Positions 1 to 8,070 of a stretch of 20,692 bases of DNA are shown here, one piece after another. The stretch's first letter is position 1. Each line of letters begins with the position of its first letter. The notes beneath the pieces were generated by a model. That model did not search any database. It was not told the origin of the DNA and saw only the letters and a list, made by a program, of their open reading frames with translations. The stretch is from a virus. A program made the position numbers and the translations under genes. The stretch is taken from positions 1 through 20,692 of IMG/VR virus record IMGVR_UViG_3300025769_001073; one strand, 5' to 3'.

Positions 1-1316
1 GTCCCAAACAACATACGGCATGGCTGAAGTTGACTGATAAAACTACTAGATTTATTGGTTTTGGAGGAGCAGCAGGGGGCGGAAAATCTTGGCTCGGAGT
101 TAATTGGTTAATCATAATGTGCTTTACTTACCCTAAAACAAGGTGGGGACTAGGAAGGAAGGAGTTAAAAAACCTAAAAAGGAGTACTTTGCCTACATTC
201 TTCAAGGCATTAAGCAATTATGGTATTACAGACAAGCATTACAACTACAATCAGCAATATGATTTCATTAGATTTACTAATGGATCTGAGATTTTCCTTG
301 TAGATATGTCTTATAACCCTTCTGATCCTGAATTTACTAAGTTTGGAGGTCTAGAGCTTACAGGCGCTTTCGTAGATGAGAGCAATGAGTGTACAGAGAA
401 GGCAATTGACATCTTATCTAAGAGGATTAGGCACATGAACAAGGAATATAACCTTATTCCAAAGGTTTTAGAGACATTTAACCCTTCTAAAGACCATGTT
501 TATTGGAGATACCATAAACCTGAGAAAGAAGGCACTTTAGAGCTAGAATACGCCTTTATTAGAGCATTAGTGACAGATAACCCAGATGTAGATCCTGAGT
601 ACATCAAACAGCTTCAAATGGGAGATAAAGCTACTATTGAGAGGTACTTTCATGGTAACTTTGACTACGATGATGATGATTCTAAGTTAATGGACTACGA
701 TTCTATCTGTGCAGTGTTTGAAAACAAGGAAATACCAGAGGGTGAGGGATATATTTCTGTTGATATTGCTCGTTTTGGTAAAGATGCTACGACTATATTT
801 GTTTGGAGTGGATGGAGAGTGATTCATGCAGACGTTATAGACAAAGGATCTACTACAATGACAGCACAAAGGATAGTAGAGATGGCAGAAAGGTACGGAA
901 TACCTAGCAACAACGTCATTATTGATGAAGATGGTGTAGGTGGGGGAGTAGTAGACATGATGAGAACAAGATTTCCATCTGTTAAAGGGTTTGTTTCTAA
1001 CAAATCTCCTATCAAAAGAGGTAACGGTGACCACAACTACAACAATATTAAGTCTCAATGCTACTTTATGTTAGCTAAGTTCGTAAACGAAGGTAGAATC
1101 TACTTCCTTCCTAAAGACAAGGAAATAAAACAGAAGCTAGTACAAGAATTAGAGGTTGTAAAGAAGAAACACGTAGATAAAGATGGTAAGAACATGGTTC
1201 TGCCTAAAGAAGATATAAAGAATATAATAGGGCGATCTCCTGACTACTCTGACGCATTAATGATGAGGATGTGGTTTGAATTAGGTCGTAATGAAACTAA
1301 AATTGAATGGCTATGA
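1..1316 (+). CDS. terL: Phage terminase large subunit (5' partial)
   Basis: This is the ATPase-nuclease motor that packages phage DNA into the prohead through the portal. The reading frame is open from the window edge. A TTG at 30 is not the real start, because the in-frame codons before it read PKQHTAWLK, a typical adenine-binding Q motif. Counting from the TTG, Walker A is GGAAGGGKS (12-20), Walker B is FVDE (D116, E117), and the coupling motif is TFNP (149-152). The C-terminal nuclease domain has its acidic residues at VDIARFGKDAT (D245), IIDEDG (D299) and SPDYSDAL (D405, D408). All motor and nuclease motifs are present, so the enzyme looks intact. The gene ends in an ATGA overlap with the next gene. 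The small terminase subunit is not in the window and probably lies just upstream. Confidence 0.95.
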   Translation, partial: PKQHTAWLKLTDKTTRFIGFGGAAGGGKSWLGVNWLIIMCFTYPKTRWGLGRKELKNLKRSTLPTFFKALSNYGITDKHYNYNQQYDFIRFTNGSEIFLVDMSYNPSDPEFTKFGGLELTGAFVDESNECTEKAIDILSKRIRHMNKEYNLIPKVLETFNPSKDHVYWRYHKPEKEGTLELEYAFIRALVTDNPDVDPEYIKQLQMGDKATIERYFHGNFDYDDDDSKLMDYDSICAVFENKEIPEGEGYISVDIARFGKDATTIFVWSGWRVIHADVIDKGSTTMTAQRIVEMAERYGIPSNNVIIDEDGVGGGVVDMMRTRFPSVKGFVSNKSPIKRGNGDHNYNNIKSQCYFMLAKFVNEGRIYFLPKDKEIKQKLVQELEVVKKKHVDKDGKNMVLPKEDIKNIIGRSPDYSDALMMRMWFELGRNETKIEWL

Positions 1317-2062
1317 TAACAATTAAGCTCTTAGACAACGAATACGAGGTTATTAACGAATGGGAAGACCTAACTATCCAAAAGTTTGCGAAAGTTCAGC
1401 AGATCTGCGATAAAGCACCTAAAAAGCTACAAAAGCTACTAGGTCATGTTTATCTTGGAGAAAAAGAAGAGATTAATGAGATGGAGTTTACTAGCAGAGA
1501 ACAGATAAAAACATTTCCTAAGTTCTATGGTGATATGTTGGAGGAAGTTAGTAATATTCCTAAGAAAGTTATTAATCAAATTGACTATCAAGCTAGACAA
1601 GAGTTTTTTAACACTTACTTACTAAAGTTTGCCATTGGTTCTTTGTATGCTCCTGTAGATATTCCAGAGGTAACAACAGAAGAGTTTAAATTTGAGGGAG
1701 AAACGTATGTGCTTCCTAAGAAAAGGACTGTATTAGGAGAAGAAAGAGAGATGGGTTATATTTCTACTATACAATTCACAGAAGCTGCTGACTTAGACCT
1801 TTATATGAGAGACTTAGACGATAAAAACTATTCTGTATTGGCTAATATTGTTTCTATTATCTGTCTCAAGGAGGGAGAGGAATATGACGAGGAAGTTTGC
1901 TTAAAGAGAGCAGAAAAATTCAAGGATGTGACGATGGATATAGCATGGGATGTTTTTTTTTACTTGGGCGAACTATTAGATACATACACGAAAGCTATCC
2001 TCAGCTCTTCTCAGGAAAAACTAAAGCTAAGTATGCAAGCGCAGCTAAAGCGTCAGGATTAA
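1307..2062 (+). CDS. Putative tail assembly chaperone, short (G-like) form
   Basis: This 251-residue soluble protein has no membrane segment. It is probably the zero-frame product of a tail-assembly-chaperone pair, which keeps the tape measure soluble while the tail tube polymerises around it. The basis is its form and context rather than a recognised motif: an N-terminal beta-rich part (ITIKLLDNEYEV), a helical middle and an amphipathic helical C-terminus. A run of nine T lies near its end, beyond which a second open frame continues. Two starts are possible, ATG at 1307 or ATG at 1313. The second gives a classic ATGA overlap with the terminase stop and is preferred. The gene is longer than the lambda G protein (about 140 residues) and sits far upstream of the tape measure gene, which is unusual. 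It could instead be an unrelated small structural protein. Confidence 0.55.
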   Translation: MAMITIKLLDNEYEVINEWEDLTIQKFAKVQQICDKAPKKLQKLLGHVYLGEKEEINEMEFTSREQIKTFPKFYGDMLEEVSNIPKKVINQIDYQARQEFFNTYLLKFAIGSLYAPVDIPEVTTEEFKFEGETYVLPKKRTVLGEEREMGYISTIQFTEAADLDLYMRDLDDKNYSVLANIVSIICLKEGEEYDEEVCLKRAEKFKDVTMDIAWDVFFYLGELLDTYTKAILSSSQEKLKLSMQAQLKRQD

Positions 2063-2253
2063 ACGGATTTGGATGGTATTTACAATTAAAATCAGTAGCT
2101 GAGAAAGGAATCTTCACTTTTGGCAACAATTCACCTATAAAAAGCGTAGAAAAGACTAATCTTTACGACTTTTTGACATACATTGCTGCAAACGCCTCAG
2201 AAGCGTTGTACCAAGAGAAAATAAGAGAATATGAAACTGGAAGAACTCGTTGA
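1307..2253 (+). CDS. Putative tail assembly chaperone, frameshifted (GT-like) form
   Basis: This is a predicted fusion of about 315 residues. The first 218 residues are shared with the short form. After the codon at 1958-1960 the ribosome would slip back one base and read on from TTA at 1960 to the stop at 2251-2253, adding about 97 residues. The added part (SGLNGFGWYLQLKSVAEKG, then a helical end) looks like real protein. The same frame before the T run reads as nonsense, and its only early start is a poor TTG at 1897. The fusion's stop overlaps the next gene by 23 bases, whereas the short form leaves a 168-base gap in an otherwise gapless operon. Chaperone pairs made by -1 slippage are well known in long-tailed phages. 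A sequencing error in the homopolymer, or a true single fused gene, cannot be excluded. Confidence 0.6.
1953..1961 (+). promoter_or_regulatory. Slippery T9 run, candidate -1 frameshift site
   Basis: Nine T in a row follow GATG within the putative chaperone gene. In the zero frame the codons are GTT TTT TTT TAC. The heptamer T TTT TTT at 1954-1960 fits the X XXY YYZ pattern for a -1 tandem slip, giving TTT TTT TTA CTT. A run this long could also support slippage by RNA polymerase. I found no convincing downstream stem-loop or pseudoknot. Confidence 0.6.
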
Positions 2254-2920
2254 TAAAATTGAATCACTAGTAATATCCGATCCTAACATAGATACGTTCC
2301 TTTTCGATGAACCTGAAAAAGTGAACGAACTTCACGCTACAGACTACCCTCTATTATTAATGAATCCTCTTGAGGACACCATTGATCCTAGAGCAAACGA
2401 GCAAGACTACAACCTAGAGTTGTTCTTGTTAGATACTTACTACCAAGACGATACTAAATCTCTTAGAGAAAAGTATTCTGATATGCAAATATGGGGGTTA
2501 CAGTTAATACAAGAAATATATGACGTTGCTCAAATAAGAAACGTAGGTGACGTAACAGTAAACAGAGGAACAGAGCAGTATAACGATAACTTAGCTGTTG
2601 TGCAATTCTCTTTTGTTGTTAGAGTACATGAATGTATGAAGTTGTTGGAGAAGCCATATAATCTAGTAGCAACGACTGCATCTTCTTCACAAATAAACTT
2701 AGCATGGAATGACAGCGAAACTACAGAATCAAATTATGAAGTTTCTCAAAGTATTGACGATGTTACATGGACAACTATTGATACAATAGCTGCCGACTCT
2801 ACTTCCTATTCTGCTACTGGTCTTGATCCTAGCACTCTTTATTACTTTCGTGTTAGGGCGACAACAGCTACAAATAGATCTCCATATTCTAACACAGCTT
2901 CTGACACAACTTCAGCATAA
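2231..2920 (+). CDS. Tail terminator-like protein with C-terminal fibronectin III domain
   Basis: The protein has 229 residues in two parts. Residues 1-135 resemble tail-terminator/tail-completion proteins of Bacteroidetes phages: an N-terminal helix (LEELVDKIESLV), the DYPLLLMNP segment, and a closing strand (NLAVVQFSFVVRVHE). Such proteins cap the tail tube and join it to the head. Residues 142-229 form a clear fibronectin type III domain, with PYNLVATTASSSQINLAW, a YEV strand, SATGLDPSTLYYFRVRA and a Thr/Ser-rich end. Phage FN3 domains usually sit on exposed virion surfaces and may bind carbohydrate weakly. The start at 2231 overlaps the end of the frameshifted upstream frame, and the stop overlaps the next start as TAATG. 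The FN3 call is firm; the terminator role is inferred from shape and position. Confidence 0.65.
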   Translation: MKLEELVDKIESLVISDPNIDTFLFDEPEKVNELHATDYPLLLMNPLEDTIDPRANEQDYNLELFLLDTYYQDDTKSLREKYSDMQIWGLQLIQEIYDVAQIRNVGDVTVNRGTEQYNDNLAVVQFSFVVRVHECMKLLEKPYNLVATTASSSQINLAWNDSETTESNYEVSQSIDDVTWTTIDTIAADSTSYSATGLDPSTLYYFRVRATTATNRSPYSNTASDTTSA

Positions 2921-3480
2921 TGCCTAGATTCGATTGGATACATACAGAGGCAGCAACAGTAAAATGGGCAAGAGCTGTCGCCGAAGCTCTACGTAAAGAA
3001 CTTAAACAACAAGGACACGTTGCAAGTGGTAGGTTGTTAGATAGTATTGGACTAGGAGACTTAGATACTAGAGGTGGTAAAGTAAAGCAAACTATTAAAG
3101 CTTTTGGTAGAGGAGAGAAGCTAGATAAGAGACAAGCAAACGCTGTTGTTAGTATTAATCAGCTACTAAGGTGGATGAGTAATAAGAACAAGACTACTAT
3201 TGGAAGTAAGAAGTTTGTATGGTCTACTATTAAAGAGAAGAAAAGAATAGCTTATGCTTTAAAGAGGGCAATAGAGAAGGAAGGAATTCCAACGGCTAAC
3301 TCTTATAATTTCTCTAATAACGGTAAGAGAACAGGATGGATTTCATTACCATTCAAAAGAAGTAAAATAGAAGTTAACAAGAAGGTGATACCAGCAATAA
3401 CAAAGGATATAGTTGAGTCTATATCTAGGATCTTAGAGAGGTTAGCAAGTAGATACCCTAACATGAAAATATTAAAATAA
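2920..3480 (+). CDS. Putative tail-completion / HK97 gp10-like protein
   Basis: This basic protein of 186 residues is rich in Lys and Arg and has no signal peptide or membrane segment. An N-terminal helix (AATVKWARAVAEALRKELK) is followed by ASGRLLDSIGL, which resembles the 'sG.L.dSi' strand of HK97 gp10-like and related neck proteins. There is a helical region (RIAYALKRAIEKEGIPT) and a C-terminal helix (DIVESISRILERLASRY). These proteins act at the head-tail junction or finish the tail tube. The neighbours fit that role: a terminator-like gene before it and a tail gene after it. The gene starts and ends in one-base TAATG overlaps, implying coupled translation. The family assignment rests on weak motif resemblance. 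Confidence 0.5.
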   Translation: MPRFDWIHTEAATVKWARAVAEALRKELKQQGHVASGRLLDSIGLGDLDTRGGKVKQTIKAFGRGEKLDKRQANAVVSINQLLRWMSNKNKTTIGSKKFVWSTIKEKKRIAYALKRAIEKEGIPTANSYNFSNNGKRTGWISLPFKRSKIEVNKKVIPAITKDIVESISRILERLASRYPNMKILK

Positions 3481-4724
3481 TGGCAATAACATTAAATTCA
3501 CAGCCAACGCTAAATAATATTCATAGTCCTTATAGACCTATGGAGATTAAGGTTACGTCTAACGCTGCTACTATAAATAAGATGAAGTGTTTTATTCACT
3601 TAAATGATAGCGCAACAGCAGACAACGCTAGTACGCCTATTGTACTAGATCCTGACTTTGGAACAACAAATGAGTTTACTTTTGATCTGTCTGCTTATCT
3701 TGCTGGGTTGGATTCTTTAACTTACGACATACAAACTCATGGTTCTGTTGTTTCTTTGGCTACAACGAGTAATTCTATTAAGAAGGTTAGTTGCACATTT
3801 ACAGAGGTATTGATTTCTTCAGGACTTCTTTCTGATGGAGCTTCTTTAAGTCACACTAGTATATCTGATTGGTTCGTTATCAATGGAGCTTGGCAACACG
3901 ATCAAATATCTAGCCAGTTTACAGATTTTAAGCTACAACCTACTGGAAACAAATACTTTTTAACAAACTATAGAGGCTATAGAGACATAAAACTTTCAGA
4001 AAGTTATTATTTAAGTTTCTTTACAACTAAAGGAGGTTCAACTGGAGAGCCAGCTTATCTTCAGGTTATAAGGTGGACTGGAAGAAATGCAACAGGATCT
4101 AGTAGCACTAAATATAGAACTTTTGTATTTACCAAAAATAGATTTCATTTAGCCTGTGGTGCTTTAAATATAAATAATACTTTTGGAAGTTGGTATAGTG
4201 ATTTAGGTGTTACCCCAACAAGTAATGCTTCCTTAAATTCTAGTTATGGTTCTTATCAGCTTGCATTTTATGATGCTTCGAGCCAACAGATCTCTGAACG
4301 ATTAACTTTTAACTTAGATTTTGATGAGAATGAAGATCACACAAGAATAAAGTTTATGAATAGACTAGGTGCTTTTGAATACTTTACTTTTAAAGGATAT
4401 AGAGAAAGATCGGTTGACGTTAGAAAACAATATTACAAGTCACCGCTACCTAGTTCTTATACTGTAGATCAAGGTGGAGACAGAGTGTTAAGTGTTGACT
4501 CAAGAGATGAGTTTGTTGTCCACTCTGGTGCTTTAAATGAAGAGCAAAGATTGTGGCTAATTGAGTTAATTGAGGGTGTTGAATGCTACGTAGTAGAAGG
4601 ATCTAACCATATCCCAATTAAAGTTAGGGCAGGGAAAACTAAGATAATAGATGAAGGTAATGGCTTATTTACCATCAAGATGACATATCAATACGCAAAC
4701 GAAAACAGAAGACAGAATGGCTGA
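3480..4724 (+). CDS. Putative distal tail / baseplate structural protein
   Basis: This 414-residue beta-rich protein has no signal peptide or membrane helix. The middle (about 120-270) is rich in Ser, Thr, Asn and Tyr, as in fibre or receptor-contact domains. The C-terminal third (about 275-410) carries IKFMNRLGAFEYFTFKGY followed by a charged segment, a pattern I associate with a tail protein of Bacteroidetes phages found next to the tape measure and baseplate genes. It ends with a strand-rich part (LNEEQRLWLIELIEGVE). A distal-tail role, joining the tube tip to the baseplate or fibre, fits its place immediately before the large baseplate-type protein, which it overlaps by eight bases. I do not recognise a named domain. 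Confidence 0.5.
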   Translation: MAITLNSQPTLNNIHSPYRPMEIKVTSNAATINKMKCFIHLNDSATADNASTPIVLDPDFGTTNEFTFDLSAYLAGLDSLTYDIQTHGSVVSLATTSNSIKKVSCTFTEVLISSGLLSDGASLSHTSISDWFVINGAWQHDQISSQFTDFKLQPTGNKYFLTNYRGYRDIKLSESYYLSFFTTKGGSTGEPAYLQVIRWTGRNATGSSSTKYRTFVFTKNRFHLACGALNINNTFGSWYSDLGVTPTSNASLNSSYGSYQLAFYDASSQQISERLTFNLDFDENEDHTRIKFMNRLGAFEYFTFKGYRERSVDVRKQYYKSPLPSSYTVDQGGDRVLSVDSRDEFVVHSGALNEEQRLWLIELIEGVECYVVEGSNHIPIKVRAGKTKIIDEGNGLFTIKMTYQYANENRRQNG

Positions 4725-7700
4725 TATTAGGTTAATATTAACAAGTTTAGAATTAGAATTAGACGTACCACAGGATAGACAGTTTCCTTTGGCACTTAAC
4801 TATACTGCTGGTAGTTTAAAGCATATAGAGTCTAGGAGTACAGATTTTTCACTTGAGTTTAGAATACCAGCTAATAAAAAGAATAAAACAGCCTTAGACC
4901 ATTTAGAATCTACAAACATAGAGGATGGTAACCTTGTATTAGGAAGAAATGCTTGTAGGGTTACTATTGATAATATGCCTGTATTTGCAGGTGATTTTAG
5001 GCTGCTAGGATCAGTAAATGATAGAGGTCACGAGGAATTTAAGTGTATTATCTTAGGTTCTGGAATGGGATGGGCAGAGTCAATGAAGGGTAAGACTCCT
5101 AGAGATTATGATTGGGGTACGCATGACTATACAAAAGCAGAAATAGAAAAGTTTTGGGATAACGATGGTGCTGTTAGTTCAGCTACTGCTGTTACATCAT
5201 ACAACGATGGGGGTATTACTTATCCTTTAATAAACTACGGTGCTTGGGGAGAAACAAAATATGTAACAGTAGAAGATTTTAAACCTGCAATGTTTATGAG
5301 ATCTTTCTTTGAGAAAGCATTTACTGCTGAAGGATATACGCTTCAAGCTGACACAGACTCTAATGATTTCTTCCATACGACTAATAACCCTATAGCAGAT
5401 AAAATTATATTTCCATTTACAGGAACAGGATGGAAAGAAGAAGCTACCCTAGTTCCAGACACTACCTTTGAAGCTGCGAGGACTGATGTAAAAACTTACG
5501 GTATAAGAACTAAGTTGATAAAGAGATCTCGAGCTTATGGACAAACAGAAAGGGGGAGGACAACGGTACAGGCAGGGTTAGCTAATGCAGGTACTGCTAT
5601 TAATCAGAACCAATCAGTTAAGATATGGCTTAGAGACGCAACGTCTATTCCTAGAGATGGTTCAGGTAATATATCAATAGATGGTAACACTTACGTTGCA
5701 TTGCCTCAAGCACGTAATTCTTTATTAAAATCTCCTCTAGGAACGGTTTATAGACTTATAGGATACGGAACAGCTTATCACAGCGCACAAGGCATTACAG
5801 CAGATTATATAGAAATACTAGGTCAAGCAGGCGCAGCAGGTCAGGCTAATGTAATCATACCTTCTGTGGGATTCCCTTACGTTGCAACTTTTGATGTTGT
5901 TTTCGGAGAGCTAACTGGAGGGGTTTTTAATCCAGTTCCAATTGATTTCGACTCAGCATCTCCTAATCCTTCTGATGTATTTAACACAACAACAAATAGA
6001 TATACTGCTCCAACAGCAGTAAGATCTAGATTTAAGTTTGACTGTGAGATGTATAGTTTTAGTGACAAACAAGAAAACGTAGGTACATTTACTTTCAGAA
6101 TAATACACAAATCAGGATCAACAGAGACTATTATTAGTCAAGAAACGGTTTCTCCTACTGATACTTCTAACATGGATGAGTATGCACTGACACCATATAA
6201 TAGAGAAGCTTCAGTTATTGCTATAGGTTTTGAAGAATCTGGTGTTGTAAATCTTGTTGCTGGTGACCAAATATATGTAGATTGTGTTTTAAACCATACA
6301 AACAGTTCTGCTGCTAATCGTATTTTATTCGGTAATGCTAATGTAGGCGCAGAAAACATCACATTGTTAAGCGTAAAAAATGCAAACTTAAAATCTATTC
6401 CTCAATCTGCTATAATAAAAGGATATACAGGATTACCCTTAAACACAGTTCTTGATGATAGATACAATTCACTACAGTATATTAAAGGGTGCATACACGC
6501 TTTTAACTTAATGATAAAGACAGATCCAGTAACTAAGACAGTTATTGTTAAGTCAAGAGATGAGTTCTATGATGATAATATTAATGCTGTAGATTGGACA
6601 GATAAGTTAGATATAAAAAAACAGTTTGACATTAGTTATCTTAATCTGTATAAGAGAAGACTTAACTTTAAATTCAAAGATGATAGCGCAGATGCTTATT
6701 TGAGTGAATTAAATAGAATTTCAGATTCGGATTATGGAGCTGTAACAGATAGTTTATCAGACAGGTTTGATGATGGAGAGCAAAAGATGGAAAATCCTTT
6801 ATTTGCTTATACTCATCAGATGATAGACAGATCCATACTAGGTAAGGTTAATAAGTCTAATAAAGGTATAGTTTTAGCTAGGATGTGGAATCAATACTCT
6901 CCTAACTCTATAGCGCCATCTAAGCACTACAACTATAAGCCTAGATTATTAATCTTTGAGAACGCACAGCAAAACACAGGAAGTACATGGCTTTTTGAAG
7001 GTGCAGACCAATCTACCTGTCCTTCTGCTTTAGTGGATGACTACGGTAGTGCTGCTGATAATCTTGATTTTGATCTGCATTTAGGGTATAACAACTCTTC
7101 TGACAAAGGGCTGTTTGAAACGTATTACCAGAATACAATAAGCACAATAGAAAAGGGAACTAAATTATCTGCTCCATTCTATTTGACAAAAAGAGATATA
7201 CATAACTTTGATATTAGTAAGCCTGTCTATATTGGACAGCCTGCTAATTTAAAAGGGTATTGGTTAGTAGATAAAATATCTAACTTTCTTCCTAGCACAG
7301 ACACAACTACAACGGTTGAGTTAATTAAGAGAGAAGGTTTCGACAGAAGGGTAGTAGAAACTACTTACGATAATATTATCATGAAAGATGATAAAGATTG
7401 GGTAGCTGAAGAAGAAGAGTATATTGATATAGGTGATAAAGGCGGAGGAGACAGTAAAGCTGACGCAATAGATCAATCTAATTTATCTGACGATTCAGAG
7501 AAAGGTAATAAAGGCACTCTTTACAGTAAAGAAGTTGCTGCTGGCGGTGGCGGTGGTAGCGGTAGCGGCGGTAAGTATGGAAATTTAAGAGATGCTGCTA
7601 GGTTTAATGCAACTAATACAAAAGACACAGAATCTTTTGAAGAGGCAGAGGAAGAGGCAAGAAGGGATGATTTTGATAACTCTAAGAATGTAATTGGAAT

Positions 7701-8070
7701 TTCTGATTACGATGCTATGTCTACTAATCCTTTTGCTGTTAGGCATGATAGCAACAGCAAAGACGTTTCAATGGTACAGAGAGCTTCAGGGAACGTGTCT
7801 AAGAGAGGTACAGGTAACTTTGTAACTGGTAAACATAATGTTGCTGCTGGTGCTGGACAAACTGTGGTAGGTCAATATTCTAAGCCATCAAGTACTTCAG
7901 CGTTCTCTGTAGGTACAGGAGATAGTGACTCGGAAAGATACAACGCATTAAGCGTAGATAAAAGTGGAGTAGTAAGAGAAGGCGGTGGCGCACTTATAGA
8001 TGAGATTGACGATGAACATTCTCAGATATATGAAGAAATAAACGGTGAAATGGTTAAAGTAACAATATAA
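4717..8070 (+). CDS. Large tail/baseplate protein with C-terminal YadA-head-like segment
   Basis: This 1117-residue protein is the largest in the window. Its N-terminus (IESRSTDFSLEFRIPANKKN, about 35-55) resembles tail-tip or baseplate-hub proteins of Bacteroidetes phages. The next 800 residues are mostly beta-rich. From about 905 it becomes acidic and low in complexity, then has a Gly/Ser linker (GGGGGSGSGG, about 943-953). Residues about 1034-1086 (GNFVTGKHNVAAGAGQTVVG, later FSVGTGDSDSERYNALSV) look like the YadA-type head repeat and peptidase-G2-like stretches seen in trimeric phage fibres. The protein is therefore probably trimeric and exposed at the tail tip. It lies between a distal-tail candidate and the tape measure and overlaps both. 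No peptidoglycan hydrolase motif was noticed. Confidence 0.6.
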   Translation: MADIRLILTSLELELDVPQDRQFPLALNYTAGSLKHIESRSTDFSLEFRIPANKKNKTALDHLESTNIEDGNLVLGRNACRVTIDNMPVFAGDFRLLGSVNDRGHEEFKCIILGSGMGWAESMKGKTPRDYDWGTHDYTKAEIEKFWDNDGAVSSATAVTSYNDGGITYPLINYGAWGETKYVTVEDFKPAMFMRSFFEKAFTAEGYTLQADTDSNDFFHTTNNPIADKIIFPFTGTGWKEEATLVPDTTFEAARTDVKTYGIRTKLIKRSRAYGQTERGRTTVQAGLANAGTAINQNQSVKIWLRDATSIPRDGSGNISIDGNTYVALPQARNSLLKSPLGTVYRLIGYGTAYHSAQGITADYIEILGQAGAAGQANVIIPSVGFPYVATFDVVFGELTGGVFNPVPIDFDSASPNPSDVFNTTTNRYTAPTAVRSRFKFDCEMYSFSDKQENVGTFTFRIIHKSGSTETIISQETVSPTDTSNMDEYALTPYNREASVIAIGFEESGVVNLVAGDQIYVDCVLNHTNSSAANRILFGNANVGAENITLLSVKNANLKSIPQSAIIKGYTGLPLNTVLDDRYNSLQYIKGCIHAFNLMIKTDPVTKTVIVKSRDEFYDDNINAVDWTDKLDIKKQFDISYLNLYKRRLNFKFKDDSADAYLSELNRISDSDYGAVTDSLSDRFDDGEQKMENPLFAYTHQMIDRSILGKVNKSNKGIVLARMWNQYSPNSIAPSKHYNYKPRLLIFENAQQNTGSTWLFEGADQSTCPSALVDDYGSAADNLDFDLHLGYNNSSDKGLFETYYQNTISTIEKGTKLSAPFYLTKRDIHNFDISKPVYIGQPANLKGYWLVDKISNFLPSTDTTTTVELIKREGFDRRVVETTYDNIIMKDDKDWVAEEEEYIDIGDKGGGDSKADAIDQSNLSDDSEKGNKGTLYSKEVAAGGGGGSGSGGKYGNLRDAARFNATNTKDTESFEEAEEEARRDDFDNSKNVIGISDYDAMSTNPFAVRHDSNSKDVSMVQRASGNVSKRGTGNFVTGKHNVAAGAGQTVVGQYSKPSSTSAFSVGTGDSDSERYNALSVDKSGVVREGGGALIDEIDDEHSQIYEEINGEMVKVTI

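Noticed and set aside
30-32. TTG at 30 as the terminase start
   Set aside because: The frame is open to the window edge and the upstream codons encode a terminase Q motif, so the gene begins before the window.
687-1058. Reverse-strand frame of 123 codons inside terminase
   Set aside because: It lies wholly within a gene with all catalytic motifs, and its product is low in complexity with no recognisable features.
1897-1960. Independent TTG start for the second chaperone frame
   Set aside because: The codons before the T run read as nonsense, and a TTG start without context is unlikely. Entry by slippage at the T run explains the frame better.
1970-2030. Possible stem-loop after the slippery site
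   Set aside because: Only four-base pairings (AGCT/AGCT) and direct repeats of CTCAG were found, which is not enough to claim a stimulatory structure.
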